Shown: positions 44,428 to 54,364, counted from the first letter of the stretch. The stretch is DNA of 64,000 nucleotides from Paraburkholderia podalyriae (GCF_014397785.1 NZ_VZQQ01000007.1:1-64000), one strand, 5' to 3'. The notes: generated from the sequence alone by a model not told the origin. Numbers and translations: made by a program.

Positions 44428-45460
44428 GGCGAGCTCCGTGAGGGACAACTACCATGAATTTTGCCCGCAATTTACCTGCAAAACCGGCGGAAGCTGGCGG
44501 ATTTTCCTGGAAGTCTGTGCACCAGGTGCCACCGACCGGATGCGCGATCGGAGCCAATGAGAACAGCTTGACCCATTCGCTGTAGCCGCTAACCAGAAAG
44601 CCTCCCGAGCGATCGACGTACTGCTGGCGGGAGGCTTCATAGATCTCCCGCAGCGCAAACCACGGCACCTGCGGCAAGTCATGATGAACCAGATGGTAGT
44701 TGTTGTTCAGAAACAGCAACCGCCACAACCATCCCGCTTCATTGATGACCGTGCGATGCGCGGGTTCCTGCGCGACCCGATGCTCATGAAACGAACGCAC
44801 GGATGCAAGTGCGAGCGAGCCATACCCCGCACCGACGATGAACACCCACGCCGGTATCCCGCACACCTGCTGCAACCACGCAGTGAGCACGACCAGCGCG
44901 GCGAGATGCGCAAGCCATGCGGGCACGTCGCGCCAATCGCCGTCGCGAATCTTGCCAAGCGCTTGCGCACCGCTTGCGGCAATCGAAAACGCTGGCCCGA
45001 CCAGCAATCTACCGATCAACGTATTGCGGAAAACCAGCAATGCACGCATCGCGGTTCCCGCGCATCGCCACTCCGATGCGCTCAAGAAATAGCTTTCGGG
45101 ATCGCTGCCAGGCTCGGTCAGGTGCGCATCGTCGTGATGACGCAGATGCGACTCGCGATACACGTGATAAGGAAACCACACCGCGAGCGGCGCGAAACCG
45201 AGCAGTGCGTTGACGAATCGCGCGCGCGTCGGATGGCCGTGCAGCAGCTCGTGCTGCAACGACATGTACCATGCGCCGAATACGGCCAGCAACGCGGCCG
45301 TCAGCGGCAGACCCAGCACACGCGCGTGCGTGGCGACGCAGATCCAGCCGCCGTAGATCGCGACGATCAGCACCCATGTCGGCCATTGCGTGCGCCAGGT
45401 CCGGCTCGCCGCCAGACGGTCGATGTCGTTGCGCTGGGTGTCGTCGAGATAGATCGCCAT
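44372..45460 (-). CDS. fatty acid desaturase family membrane protein
   Basis: A 362-residue protein with four or so membrane helices and the three histidine boxes of membrane di-iron desaturases: H-E-L-L-H-G-H, H-L-R-H-H, and N-N-N-Y-H-L-V-H-H. It would introduce a double bond into a fatty acyl chain or related lipid. The start at 45460 (MAIYLDDTQ) was preferred over 45532. The last ~50 residues (from about T-W-C-T-D onward) run through sequence that also holds the integrase start and look unlike the family, so the 3' end is probably altered by an insertion. Confidence 0.82.
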   Translation of the reverse strand: MAIYLDDTQRNDIDRLAASRTWRTQWPTWVLIVAIYGGWICVATHARVLGLPLTAALLAVFGAWYMSLQHELLHGHPTRARFVNALLGFAPLAVWFPYHVYRESHLRHHDDAHLTEPGSDPESYFLSASEWRCAGTAMRALLVFRNTLIGRLLVGPAFSIAASGAQALGKIRDGDWRDVPAWLAHLAALVVLTAWLQQVCGIPAWVFIVGAGYGSLALASVRSFHEHRVAQEPAHRTVINEAGWLWRLLFLNNNYHLVHHDLPQVPWFALREIYEASRQQYVDRSGGFLVSGYSEWVKLFSLAPIAHPVGGTWCTDFQENPPASAGFAGKLRAKFMVVVPHGARHDAHRSAPAEREAASQAV

Positions 45461-45619
45461 CGTTGATCGGTCCGGATGCGGGTTCGTACCTGCGATGTGG
45501 ATTCGCAGGTTCAGACCGATCGTACGAGGCAATGCGGCGCGCTCGAATCATTTTATTGAGCAATGCATCTGCGCCAGCGTGGAAAAGCGGCCCCGGAAAG
45601 CGCGTTTCCGGCAAACCGC

Positions 45620-46408
45620 TCAATGATCGCCCGCTACCCCGCACGCGTGATCGAGCAGACCTTCGGCCGTGCCACTGCCGCCATCGATGTGGATACCGCT
45701 GTTGACGATCAGCCAGCCATCCTGAGTCGCGGACGGTCCCGCGCCGGTGACGAGAATCGTTTGCGTGGCCATCGTCGCCGGATCAGGATTGTCGCGCGCG
45801 ACGATTTTGAACGGGTTGTCGGCGCCGCTCAGCGAGCTCACGCGCATGATCCTGTAGCGCTCGCCATCGAGCGTGTCCCAGCGCCATTGCCCGGGCGTGT
45901 CGTGTGCGTGATTCGCGAGTGCGGCGCTGACTTCACGCCGCAAGCAGTCGATGTGGATATGCAACTGGTTTTGCGAGCGACGATATTCGGAGTTGATTTC
46001 AAGGCCGAGCTGATCGTCGGGCAACTCGCGTTTGACCGCTTGCTGCACGTAATGGCGCGAATCCCACGCGTCGCTCCAATAGTTCCTGGCATCGGGCGCG
46101 AGGATCAACGGACTTTCGATGCCGGTGATGCGATCGGTCGGCATCAACAGAAACTGCGAGCGGCCGAGAATATCCTTCAGGACGACATAGCGTTTGTCGA
46201 GATCGACGACTGTGCATTGATCCGGCGTGCCGGTGGCCTGCTGCGACGGCACGCAGCGGACGTCGACGATCTTCCACAGCGCGTTGGAATCGACCGTCGC
46301 GAGGCGCGCGCAGGCGCTCGCGGCGAGAGCGACCGCGACAACGGCGCTGAAGTGAACGACGCGGCGTGCGAGGCCGCGAATTGACAGGGCGGTGGCGGGT
46401 TTCGTCAT
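45620..46408 (-). CDS. cdh: CDP-diacylglycerol pyrophosphatase
   Basis: A 262-residue protein with an N-terminal membrane/signal segment (V-V-A-V-A-L-A-A-S-A-C-A) and the family motif Q-N-Q-L-H-I-H-I-D-C-L-R, matching Cdh (EC 3.6.1.26), which hydrolyses CDP-diacylglycerol to phosphatidate and CMP at the inner membrane. Length is typical. Cysteines in DVRCVP and PDQCTV may pair. The neighbouring desaturase gene is also lipid-related, on the same strand but 160 bases away. Confidence 0.9.
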   Translation of the reverse strand: MTKPATALSIRGLARRVVHFSAVVAVALAASACARLATVDSNALWKIVDVRCVPSQQATGTPDQCTVVDLDKRYVVLKDILGRSQFLLMPTDRITGIESPLILAPDARNYWSDAWDSRHYVQQAVKRELPDDQLGLEINSEYRRSQNQLHIHIDCLRREVSAALANHAHDTPGQWRWDTLDGERYRIMRVSSLSGADNPFKIVARDNPDPATMATQTILVTGAGPSATQDGWLIVNSGIHIDGGSGTAEGLLDHACGVAGDH

Positions 46409-46511
46409 CGTCGCTTAGGGTGAAGTTCGGTCAGCGGAGGCGTCGGCATGCGAGCTGCGACGCGCAGGCATTAAAGCACAAACCTGCTGGCGCGCACGTG
46501 AAACCCGGGCG

Positions 46512-47966
46512 TCAAAGCACCGGCGGCGGCAACGCTCCGAGCACCTGTTCGAACGCGACACCGATGGCCAGCAGCCGTCTGTCCGAGCCGAGCGGTCCAT
46601 CCAGTTCGAGGCCGACGGGCAGACCGCTCGCGCTGATACCCGCCGGCACCGACAGCCCCGGAATGCCGGCCGTGCTGGCCGGATCGGTATTGCGCAGGAA
46701 CGCTTCCATCGTATCGATCGTTGGACCGCCGTCGATCGTGACCGTCGACGAACCGTTCAGATCGTCGATCGGTACGGCGACGAGCCGCGTAGTCGGAAAC
46801 AGCAACGCGTCAAGACCGGCATCCGCGAACGTCGCGGCGACGTAGCTTTGCAGCCGCGGTCGCCAGTAATTGAGCGCCGCCGGGTAGTGCGAGCCGAGCA
46901 CGTCGGCGAGCACGTCGTCGTAGATCGCGCGCACGTCCGGGCTTGCGATGCGCGCGGCCAGTTCGGCCACTGTCCGCACCGGCGCTTGATTCGCGACCAG
47001 CCACGCGAGCACGTCGTCGCGCGCTTCGTGAATGGCGAGCGGGCCACCGACCATCCCGTTCAGGTGCTCCAACTCATTCATCGCGACCTGCACGAACGTG
47101 ACCCCCGCCGCTTCGAGCTTCTGCAACGCGGCGCGCGCGACGTCCTCGACCTGTCGCTCGAGAGCGTCCCACAGTGGCGTGGGCAAGCCGATGCGCAAGC
47201 CATCGAGCGCAATCGCCGGCAACGCGCCGTCGCCGGTGATCACGGCGTCGAGCAGCGCCAGATCGGCGACGCTGCGCGCCATCGGCCCGACGGTGTCGCG
47301 CGTATGGCTGATCGGCACGACCGCATCGGGGTCGTGATAGCGCCGCTCGGCGCCGCCGTTGCCGACCGATGGACGCAAGCCCGCGGTGCCGGTCAGCGCG
47401 GCCGGGATGCGGGTCGAGCCGCCCGTGTCGGTGCCGAGCCCGGCGGGTGCGATGCGCGCGGCGATCGCCACGGCGGTGCCGCCGGACGAGCCGCCCGGTA
47501 TCAGCGACGGATCGTAGGGGTTGCGCACTGGCCCCGCGTGCGCGGCGAGGTTTGTGCTCGTGATGCCGAACGCGAGTTCATGCATGTTGGACTTGCCGAG
47601 CACGATCGCGCCCGCATCGACGAGGCGTTGCACCGATCGCGCATTGGTCTTCGGTACGAAGCCCGCGAGCGCCGGCGTGCCGGCCGACGTCGGCAGGCCC
47701 GCGGTATTGATGTTGTCCTTGACGACGATCGGCAAACCGGCGAGCGGCAGGCGCGCGCGATCGGCCGCCGGCAATGCGTCGATGCGCTGCGCGGCGGCGA
47801 GCGCGCCGTCGAAGTCGAGCGTGGTGAGCGCGTTCAGAGGCGTGAGCGCGGCGGCGCGCGCGAGCAGGGTGGCGACGTAGTCGGCGGTTTTGAGGCGGCC
47901 GGAGTGCAGCGCCTCGACCGCTTGTGTCGCGTTGAGCGCGAGTTGTGCGTCGACGGTCCATGTCAT
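46512..47966 (-). CDS. amidase signature family hydrolase
   Basis: A 484-residue enzyme with the amidase-signature triad: Lys83 (I-V-V-K-D-N-I-N-T), cis-Ser160 (P-G-G-S-S-G-G-T-A) and nucleophile Ser184 (G-T-D-T-G-G-S-T-R-I-P-A). Overall it resembles indole-acetamide hydrolase/6-aminohexanoate-type amidases. No signal peptide. The substrate cannot be told from the sequence. It lies 103 bases before cdh in the same direction. Confidence 0.9.
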   Translation of the reverse strand: MTWTVDAQLALNATQAVEALHSGRLKTADYVATLLARAAALTPLNALTTLDFDGALAAAQRIDALPAADRARLPLAGLPIVVKDNINTAGLPTSAGTPALAGFVPKTNARSVQRLVDAGAIVLGKSNMHELAFGITSTNLAAHAGPVRNPYDPSLIPGGSSGGTAVAIAARIAPAGLGTDTGGSTRIPAALTGTAGLRPSVGNGGAERRYHDPDAVVPISHTRDTVGPMARSVADLALLDAVITGDGALPAIALDGLRIGLPTPLWDALERQVEDVARAALQKLEAAGVTFVQVAMNELEHLNGMVGGPLAIHEARDDVLAWLVANQAPVRTVAELAARIASPDVRAIYDDVLADVLGSHYPAALNYWRPRLQSYVAATFADAGLDALLFPTTRLVAVPIDDLNGSSTVTIDGGPTIDTMEAFLRNTDPASTAGIPGLSVPAGISASGLPVGLELDGPLGSDRRLLAIGVAFEQVLGALPPPVL

Positions 47967-48127
47967 GACCGGCGTCTCCGTATCGATGGATGCGTAGCGG
48001 GTGGCGCGAGTTTCGGCGGCATGCGTCGAAGTCGTGCACAGGTCACGCGGGCAGACAGCGAACGCAAGGGTTCACCTATTCTGGCACATCCGCCTGAAAG
48101 CCGATGCCGGTGCGCACTACGATCCGC

Positions 48128-48343
48128 TTACTGGTGGTTATCGATCCACATACGCCCCCAGTCGGACGCGTAGGCGAGCGCATGCTCTTCGTCGAAGAAG
48201 TAGTCGAGCGCGTCGAACGAATAGGCCTTGCGCCTATTCTCGTCGCGCTGCTCGATCGTCAGATTGGCGGCGAATAATCCATTAGGGAGCAGTTGCGTTG
48301 CCGCCTCGACCTCGTAGCCCTTGTAGCGGATGTGTGAGTTCAT
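48128..48343 (-). CDS. small conserved hypothetical protein
   Basis: A 71-residue acidic/aromatic protein (MNSHIRYKGYEVEAATQLL ... SDWGRMWIDNHQ), similar in style to the CV_2116-type small proteins of beta-proteobacteria. No signal peptide or membrane helix. Function unknown. Confidence 0.7.
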   Translation of the reverse strand: MNSHIRYKGYEVEAATQLLPNGLFAANLTIEQRDENRRKAYSFDALDYFFDEEHALAYASDWGRMWIDNHQ

Positions 48344-48666
48344 GATCTTGACTTGTCAGTGTGTCCGCGAGTGTCATGCGGAAAACCAATGCGTGCGGCG
48401 CGGCCCCGTCGTTGCCGAAGGTGAGTGAAGCGGTGGGCTGGGTCAAGCGTAGGGCGCGCTGCGCAGCGGGTGAACCAATCTTTCGTCGAAAACAAATCAG
48501 CGCGGATCGGGAGTGGTCATCAAAAGCCCGGATTGGATCAAAACCGCTGGGTTCGATGACTCTATCCACGCGGGGGCGCGGTGTCTGTTATGTGGCGCAC
48601 GGTCGGGTGGGGCAAAGCGTGCCGCCGCGCGCGATTGCGGCGGCTTCATGGTGTCCGGAGGACGCG
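48344..48666. other. intergenic region without a supported gene
   Basis: 323 bases; the open frames are not supported by start signals or family likeness. It probably carries the promoter of the small minus-strand gene. Confidence 0.5.
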
Positions 48667-49371
48667 TCAGACCGCGTGCAGAACGCGCGCGGAACGGGTT
48701 TCCGCGGCGGGGGAGGTGGTTGTGCTTGGTGCGCAGGCCAGGCTCGCCGTCGAGCGGTTCGACGCGGTGGGCGTGCCGTGCGGACGCTGTGCATTGAACG
48801 CGAGCGCGAACTGCGCGGCCTGCTGGCCGACGGTCGCGAGTTGCTCGACCACCTTCGGATCGGAGCAGCTGTCCGCGCTGTCGAAGCGCGTCTCCAGCGT
48901 GTTGATGCCGGCACCGAACGGGGTCGGCCAGCCACGCAGCGCATGCACGATCGAGCGCAGCGATGTCAGTACGGAGCCCGCTGCCTGCCAGCCGTAGGCG
49001 GTGACGATGCAGCCCACCGCGCGGCCATCCAGATACGGGCGCTCGTCGGCGCGCAATTCATCGAGCGTATCGAGCGCGTTTTTCACGAGCCCGGACACAC
49101 CGCCGTGATAACCGGGCGTCGCGATGATTACCGCGTCCGCGCGACGCACGGCCTCGATCAGCTCGAGTTGTTCATCGGTACGCGCCGGCTGTTCCGGCGC
49201 ATAGTGCGGCAGGCTATGCAGAAAAGTGCCGCCGAACAGGCGGGTATGCGCGCCCGCGGCTTCGGCGCCGTGCAACGCGAAGGCGAGCGCGCGCTCGGTC
49301 GACGAGGCCGCGCGCGTCGTGCCACCAATACCGACGACGAGCGGCGCGGGGGAATGATCGGATCTGCTCAA
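48667..49371 (-). CDS. NADPH-dependent FMN reductase-like flavoprotein
   Basis: A 234-residue protein of the flavodoxin-like FMN_red fold: V-V-G-I-G-G-T-T-R-A-A-S-S-T-E near the start (phosphate-binding loop) and A-T-P-G-Y-H-G-G-V-S-G-L-V-K-N-A-L-D mid-protein. It probably reduces flavin or quinone-type substrates with NAD(P)H. A TTG start at 49371 fits: GGAG lies 7 bases upstream and the flavin-binding loop then falls at the usual place. The long frame to 49617 has no such site. Confidence 0.82.
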   Translation of the reverse strand: MSRSDHSPAPLVVGIGGTTRAASSTERALAFALHGAEAAGAHTRLFGGTFLHSLPHYAPEQPARTDEQLELIEAVRRADAVIIATPGYHGGVSGLVKNALDTLDELRADERPYLDGRAVGCIVTAYGWQAAGSVLTSLRSIVHALRGWPTPFGAGINTLETRFDSADSCSDPKVVEQLATVGQQAAQFALAFNAQRPHGTPTASNRSTASLACAPSTTTSPAAETRSARVLHAV

Positions 49372-49723
49372 CGAAATGCTCCTTCGATTGCGGTTCACGG
49401 TGCGGTTGACGGCGCAGTTCAAGCGGAGCTCATGCAGCGGTAGCACCGCACGTTCACGGCCATCAACGGACCGGCCGGAGCGAACCGGACCTTGAAGCGT
49501 CATCTTAATGAGCGGCCGCCGCGCGGCTAAGCGACTTTTTGTTCTAACGATATAACCGCGTGGTCGGTCGCAACTCGCCGGAGGCTTCTTCAATGCACGT
49601 GAGCGCCGTTGCGCCATCGCGGCATTGGCGGAATGCGCATGCTGGCGTCGAGGCCGCTTCGCGATGACGCCGCTTTGGGCATGCTAGGATGCCCGCATCG
49701 TTTTTCGCGAGGTCGAGCCCAGC
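49372..49723. other. divergent promoter region, no gene
   Basis: 352 bases between the divergent flavin reductase and J-domain genes. No gene or RNA was recognised; promoters of both genes are expected here. Confidence 0.5.
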
Positions 49724-50437
49724 ATGGCCACCCTGTATGACACGCTCGGCGTGCCCACGCACGCCACCGATGAGGAAATCAAGCGGGCCTACCGGAAAGC
49801 CGCGATGAAGTGGCATCCGGACCGCAACCACGGTGCCGAGGACGTGGCGCGCGCGGCGTTCCAGGAAATCAGGGACGCGTACGCGATCCTGTCCGATGCC
49901 GAGCAGCGCAAGGTCTACGACACGGTCTATGCCGAACAGATGCGCGAATGGGAGGCCCAGCACACGCGCCGGCAGCGCGCGCAGGCGAAGCGCGAGGCGG
50001 CGGCGCGCGCGGCCGAAGAAGCCGCGTATGCGGAGATGGTGTCGATCGCGATCCGCTTCGCCGACCAGGGTCACAATCGCGACGTGCTGTTCGGCGTGCT
50101 GCTCGGGCGGCAATGCGAACCGCAGCGCGCCGCGCAGATCGCCGACAGCGTCGCGGCGTTGCAGGCGGCGCGCCGCGACGAGGCAGACGTCGCGCAACAT
50201 GCCGAGCGCATGAGGAAGACCGCAAACAGCGCGCAAGCGGCGGAAGCCGGCGCGGGCGAGCCTGAACCGACGGAAACCGCGCATGAAACCAGCGCGGCCT
50301 CTCAAACCGCCCGTCACGACACGCCGCACGCCAAACGCGCGGACCATGCGAAGCGCGACGGATCCGCCAGCGACATGCATCCGGCCGGCGCGCTCGGCAA
50401 CCTGTGGTTCCAGTTCCTCAACAGCCTGAAGTTCTGA
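49724..50437 (+). CDS. J-domain (DnaJ-like) protein
   Basis: A 237-residue protein with an N-terminal J domain (residues ~3-65) carrying the H-P-D motif (K-W-H-P-D-R-N) that stimulates Hsp70. No zinc-finger or C-terminal substrate-binding domain follows; instead there is a long Ala/Arg/Glu coiled segment and a low-complexity His/Ala/Glu tail. It is thus a class C J-protein. Its client is unknown. Confidence 0.9.
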   Translation: MATLYDTLGVPTHATDEEIKRAYRKAAMKWHPDRNHGAEDVARAAFQEIRDAYAILSDAEQRKVYDTVYAEQMREWEAQHTRRQRAQAKREAAARAAEEAAYAEMVSIAIRFADQGHNRDVLFGVLLGRQCEPQRAAQIADSVAALQAARRDEADVAQHAERMRKTANSAQAAEAGAGEPEPTETAHETSAASQTARHDTPHAKRADHAKRDGSASDMHPAGALGNLWFQFLNSLKF

Positions 50438-50692
50438 TGTGTCGTGTCGGAGCCGCGGCATGGCGCCAGCGTCGTTTGCACTGACAAATATTGACACGGT
50501 GCTAAAGAGCGGGCCGGACACTGGTACACTGCCGATCGTTCGCAAAGCTGTACTCTGTGCCCGTGATCGAGATCCTTGGTGCGAATCCCGTGGCGCAAAT
50601 AATAAACACGCCGTAGTGTCACGGGGGCGCAAGACTGGAGCGGCACAATACCGCCCAGAGGCCAATAAAAAAACAATCGGTACGGGGTAAGC

Positions 50693-51322
50693 GTGTCCAG
50701 AAAATATAAGGTGTTGTTTCTCTGCCGCGATAATTCGATCCGCAGCATCATTGCAGAAGCTTTACTACGCGAACTGGCGGGGCATCGGTTCGAAGCGTTC
50801 AGCGCGGGCCCTGAACCGGCCGCACGTCTTCATCCACTCGCGGTCGCGCAATTGCGGCCCGGCATTTCGGGGCGCGCGGTGCTGAGTCCTAAAAGCTGGC
50901 TCGAATTCACCGGCGAATGGGCGCCGCGCATGGATATCGTGATCGCACTCGACGAATTCGTCGGCGGATTGCCTACGCCGGTATTTCCCGGCGGCCCGGC
51001 CTTCGTCTACTGGACCATTGCCGATCCGCTCGCGGCCGGCCACGGGTCCGCTGACGAGCAGGCCCGTCTTTTCGATAAAACGTTCTGGCAGATCGTGCGT
51101 CAGGTCAGCGCGTTTATCGAATTGCCGCAATATGCGCAGCCTGCATCGAGTCACGCGAATATCGCCGATACGGGGAATGCCATCAGTGCGGGGAATACGG
51201 TGAATGCCGCGAATGCGATGAATGTGGCAAGCGGTGGCACAAAACCGGTGCGTGGCACGGCGGTTCATTTCGAAGCCGCAGCCATTGTGTCCGCGCCTTC
51301 GAGCGCGGCGGCCTGCACCTAG
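50693..51322 (+). CDS. low-molecular-weight phosphatase / arsenate reductase (ArsC)-like protein
   Basis: A 209-residue protein with an N-terminal P-loop C-R-D-N-S-I-R-S (C-x5-R) and a later acid loop I-A-D-P-L-A-A-G, the layout of LMW-PTP/thioredoxin-type ArsC enzymes. The C-terminal ~65 residues are low-complexity, with Asn-Ala repeats (A-N-I-A-D-T-G-N-A, N-A-A-N-A-M-N), and are unlike the family. A GTG start is used. The stop shares the palindrome CTAG with the convergent H-NS gene. Confidence 0.82.
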   Translation: MSRKYKVLFLCRDNSIRSIIAEALLRELAGHRFEAFSAGPEPAARLHPLAVAQLRPGISGRAVLSPKSWLEFTGEWAPRMDIVIALDEFVGGLPTPVFPGGPAFVYWTIADPLAAGHGSADEQARLFDKTFWQIVRQVSAFIELPQYAQPASSHANIADTGNAISAGNTVNAANAMNVASGGTKPVRGTAVHFEAAAIVSAPSSAAACT

Positions 51323-51645
51323 CGATTATTGGGGCGCCCGAGCCGCGAGCCGGCGAACGGGTCATTCGACCAGTCGACCTGCTTTTTCGGTTGGGGTGCG
51401 GGCGGCGGTTTTGCGGCCAATTCGAAATGCTCGATGCTCTGGCCGGCACTAATGGCCTGCTTCAACCATTGCGGCATTTCGCCGTTGCCGTCCCAACTGT
51501 CTCCGGTCGCATTGCGATAGCGCTCAGCTTTTTTGGCCAGTGACTCGGTCGCCAGCGCCGCGGCAAGGTCTTCTGGTCTGATACCAAACTCTTCCATACG
51601 ATGGCGGAGATACGCAATCATGCTATCTCGCTTCCTTTCGTCCAT
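51319..51645 (-). CDS. H-NS-like nucleoid protein
   Basis: A 108-residue protein. The C-terminal part (Y-R-N-A-T-G-D-S-W-D-G-N-G-E-M-P-Q-W-L) matches the H-NS DNA-binding motif region. The N-terminal oligomerisation segment is short. H-NS-like proteins silence AT-rich and horizontally acquired genes. An alternative start at 51621 (MIAYLRHR) is possible; both have purine-rich upstream sequences. Confidence 0.85.
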   Translation of the reverse strand: MDERKRDSMIAYLRHRMEEFGIRPEDLAAALATESLAKKAERYRNATGDSWDGNGEMPQWLKQAISAGQSIEHFELAAKPPPAPQPKKQVDWSNDPFAGSRLGRPNNR

Positions 51646-52434
51646 AGGATATTTGTCCTTCTAAAACGTGCAGCGTGCTGTCGAAGACAGATTGCGGGGA
51701 AAAAGCTGCGAAGCGTTCGAGCCCGACTGAATGGGGCCGCCCCGCGGTGGGGTTGTCGATTGACGGAAATGCCATGTGCCGGGTTAAAAAACGTTGCTCC
51801 GTGAACTGCAATACGGCCAGGGACTAAGACGGCCGCTGGAACAACCGACCCTCAAACCGAGAGTCTCAATCAGCAAATATTTCAGCATGTCGCAGCGCGG
51901 CGAACGAGGCCGGTAAGCCTGACGTTCGCGATGAAAAACTCTGTGTCTAGATGCAAGGATTGCGAATGGATGGAGTCACTCCACGCTGTCCGTCTTTCAC
52001 CGGACTTTCGTCGATGTGCGGGTGCCGCTTTTTGTGCGTTGTAGCAACATCATAACGCAATGCGCGAGCAAAGCACGCTTAGTTCACGTTGAATTTGTCG
52101 GTGAATGCGGTTTGTCGAACGGTGTGGGCGATTGACGACACTGCTGGAAGCTCCTGGATTGAATTCCGGGGCGCGCGAACTATAAAAGAAGCATAAAGGC
52201 TGCGCAATGTGGACTGACAGCCGCGTTGTGCGCGCCGATTCCGCCGACGCACGGGAACGCGTCGAATATCGGTTGCAAGCGTCTAATTCTTCATCTGCTT
52301 AGTTCGATGACCCGTCGCAGCAGTAGCGCATTCGCATCGACCCGTTCCTCGGCCCCTTTGGGCAGGTTGGCTGTTCGCGGATCAATTTCTTGTGGAGGAC
52401 GAACACTGCTGCGCCGGATTCGAGGAGTCCGGAA
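51646..52434. other. 0.79-kb intergenic region without a recognised gene
   Basis: No protein or RNA gene could be recognised. The first ~100 bases probably hold the promoter of the H-NS-like gene and the last ~100 that of the exported protein. Confidence 0.5.
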
Positions 52435-52743
52435 ATGAGAGTGCGTATATTGATGATTGCCGCAACCGCCGTTCTGTTTCTCGTGCCAAAAACGGCCGCC
52501 GCGGACGAGATGAGCGGCCAGGCGGACCCCGCCGCGTCGGGTCGCGCGATGATGCAATACGATGCGGATGAATCGGCGCAGGCGACGACCGACATGTCGT
52601 TCGGTCAGAGCTGGAATCCGCGCGAGCAGGGCGTGCGCAACGCGTCGTATGGTGGTGTTCCGGCGGGCGGGTCGCAGGCGGGAGGCCGGCGCAGTCAGTC
52701 CTGCTCGTTCGGCACGGAGTGCAAGACCTATTTCGGTCAATGA
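52435..52743 (+). CDS. small exported protein
   Basis: A 102-residue protein with a clear signal peptide (M-R-V-R-I-L-M-I-A-A-T-A-V-L-F-L-V-P, cleavage after TAAA). The mature part is Gly/Ser/Gln-rich with two cysteines near the end (S-Q-S-C-S-F-G-T-E-C). GAGGAG precedes the ATG. Family not recognised. Confidence 0.7.
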   Translation: MRVRILMIAATAVLFLVPKTAAADEMSGQADPAASGRAMMQYDADESAQATTDMSFGQSWNPREQGVRNASYGGVPAGGSQAGGRRSQSCSFGTECKTYFGQ

Positions 52744-52871
52744 CCCGCTCGCGAGCGGCAGCGGCGCGCCTCGAATGACGCGCGCCGCGAACGACGCGGG
52801 GTCCCACATAACGAACCGGTGTCGCGCTGCGCCGCCGCTTTGCGAGAGCGTGACTGCAAGCGCACGCAATG

Positions 52872-53150
52872 TCACGCGAATGCCGATTCCCGCTGCGCAT
52901 GACCACTACGCTCGCCGAGGCGCGCGACGATATCGTCGACGCCGCGCGCCGTGTCATGGTTTTCTTCCGCTTCATGGTAGCCACGGAATTCATCGAGCAG
53001 AGCGCGCCATGACCCGTGCCAGCGCGTTTCCAATAGGCAGAGGCCCGACGAATCGGCAATACGCAACACGCCGTTATCCGGATGGAAAGTCAGCGTGACG
53101 AGGCGGCCTTCGATAACGCAAGCGGCGGTGCAGGGGCGAGTGGTGAGCAT
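52872..53150 (-). CDS. hypothetical small protein
   Basis: A 92-residue protein without signal peptide or membrane helix, with cysteines near the N-terminus (R-P-C-T-A-A-C) and a central L-E-T-R-W-H-G-S-W segment. A purine-rich AAAGGAAAAGGA lies upstream of the start. Family not recognised. Confidence 0.5.
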   Translation of the reverse strand: MLTTRPCTAACVIEGRLVTLTFHPDNGVLRIADSSGLCLLETRWHGSWRALLDEFRGYHEAEENHDTARGVDDIVARLGERSGHAQRESAFA

Positions 53151-53746
53151 GTATGGGTGTCCTTTTCCTTTCGATGAGCCAAAGAGTGTGGGTTAAACGC
53201 TGACGCGAGGTTCAGCAAGCGCTGTGCCTGCGATGCCGCACCCGTGGTGCGCCATCGGCCCTGGCGTCCTTTCACATCGCATTGACGGCTAAGCTCGCTT
53301 GATCAATGCAGCGGTGTTCTCAGTATCCCAATGATTGACGACAATTTTTTGTATTCGTCGCTGAGCGATGCGCAATAACTTCAGTATCATCCATTAAGGG
53401 TTTCTGCTGAGTCGATTCGCGATAGTGCCTACCCACCCGCTGACGCTCGCTGGAGCGCGTGCGCAAAGCCGCGCGGCTCTGTGTGCGGGCTGATCCGCCA
53501 CAACGCGCATAGTGATTGCATCGCATGAAGAAGCAGCGCTTGTCGCGATCCGTTCTTCACGACAACTCGACGCATTCGAAAGGAACCGCCTCTGGTTTCA
53601 AAAAGCATATGCCCATCCGCTAAAAGCGATTAATAGTCCGTTTTCCTTTTTATTCGAAGTGATCGCACTGGCTGCTGCTGCGCGTAGTATGCATTCCTCG
53701 ACAAAGACGTTTGCCGTAACAACGACGCAATCAAAAGGAGCATTTC
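53151..53746. other. 0.6-kb intergenic region, no recognised gene
   Basis: Base composition is locally AT-richer near 53280-53400 and 53620-53660. No supported gene; probably divergent promoters. Confidence 0.45.
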
Positions 53747-54364
53747 ATGGCTTGCAATACAACAGGCTCGGGGCTCATGCGAGTGAAGGCGATCACGGTT
53801 GCGTTGGCGGTTTCCGTCACGGCGGCGGGTCCGGCGCTCGCGCAGGACAACGCGGCGGCGTCCGCGCCCGAACAGCGGGCAATCGGCGCCGCGGCGCTGC
53901 TGCACGTTCAGGCGCGCGTCGTCGCGATCGATGCCGCGACGAATAGCGTGACACTGCGCGGCCCGCATGGCGGCGACGAAACTTTCGACGTGAATCCGCA
54001 AGCCGCGGACGTCAGCAAGCTGCATATCGGCGACGTCGTGACGATTGCGTACAAGAAAGCTGTGCTGGTCGGCGTCGACAAACTCGCGCCGAACGGAATC
54101 CGCCAGCGCATCGATACCGAAGTCACGCAGCCCGCGGCCAACGGTGTCGTTGCGTCGGCGCGGCGCGTCGAGGTGGTGGCGACGGTGCGCAACATCGATC
54201 GCAAGAAGCGCACGATCGCGCTGCGCGGTCCGTCTCGCACGGAAACGCTCGACGTCGCGCCTGACATTGCGCTCGAGAAACTGAAGGTCGGCGATTCGGT
54301 GCGCGCGGTGTTCGTGTCGGCCATCGCGGCGTCGGTGTCGCGCAACGGCGCGGACGTCAAATAA
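53747..54364 (+). CDS. exported protein with two related beta domains
   Basis: A 205-residue protein with a signal peptide (cleavage after ALAQ, residue ~33) and two consecutive similar segments: V-Q-A-R-V-V-A-I-D-A-A-T-N-S-V-T-L-R-G and V-V-A-T-V-R-N-I-D-R-K-K-R-T-I-A-L-R-G, each followed by a V-G/K-x-G-D-x-V segment. This suggests two DUF5666-like or OB-like beta barrels in the periplasm. A strong AAAAGGAG precedes the ATG. Function unknown. Confidence 0.75.
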   Translation: MACNTTGSGLMRVKAITVALAVSVTAAGPALAQDNAAASAPEQRAIGAAALLHVQARVVAIDAATNSVTLRGPHGGDETFDVNPQAADVSKLHIGDVVTIAYKKAVLVGVDKLAPNGIRQRIDTEVTQPAANGVVASARRVEVVATVRNIDRKKRTIALRGPSRTETLDVAPDIALEKLKVGDSVRAVFVSAIAASVSRNGADVK

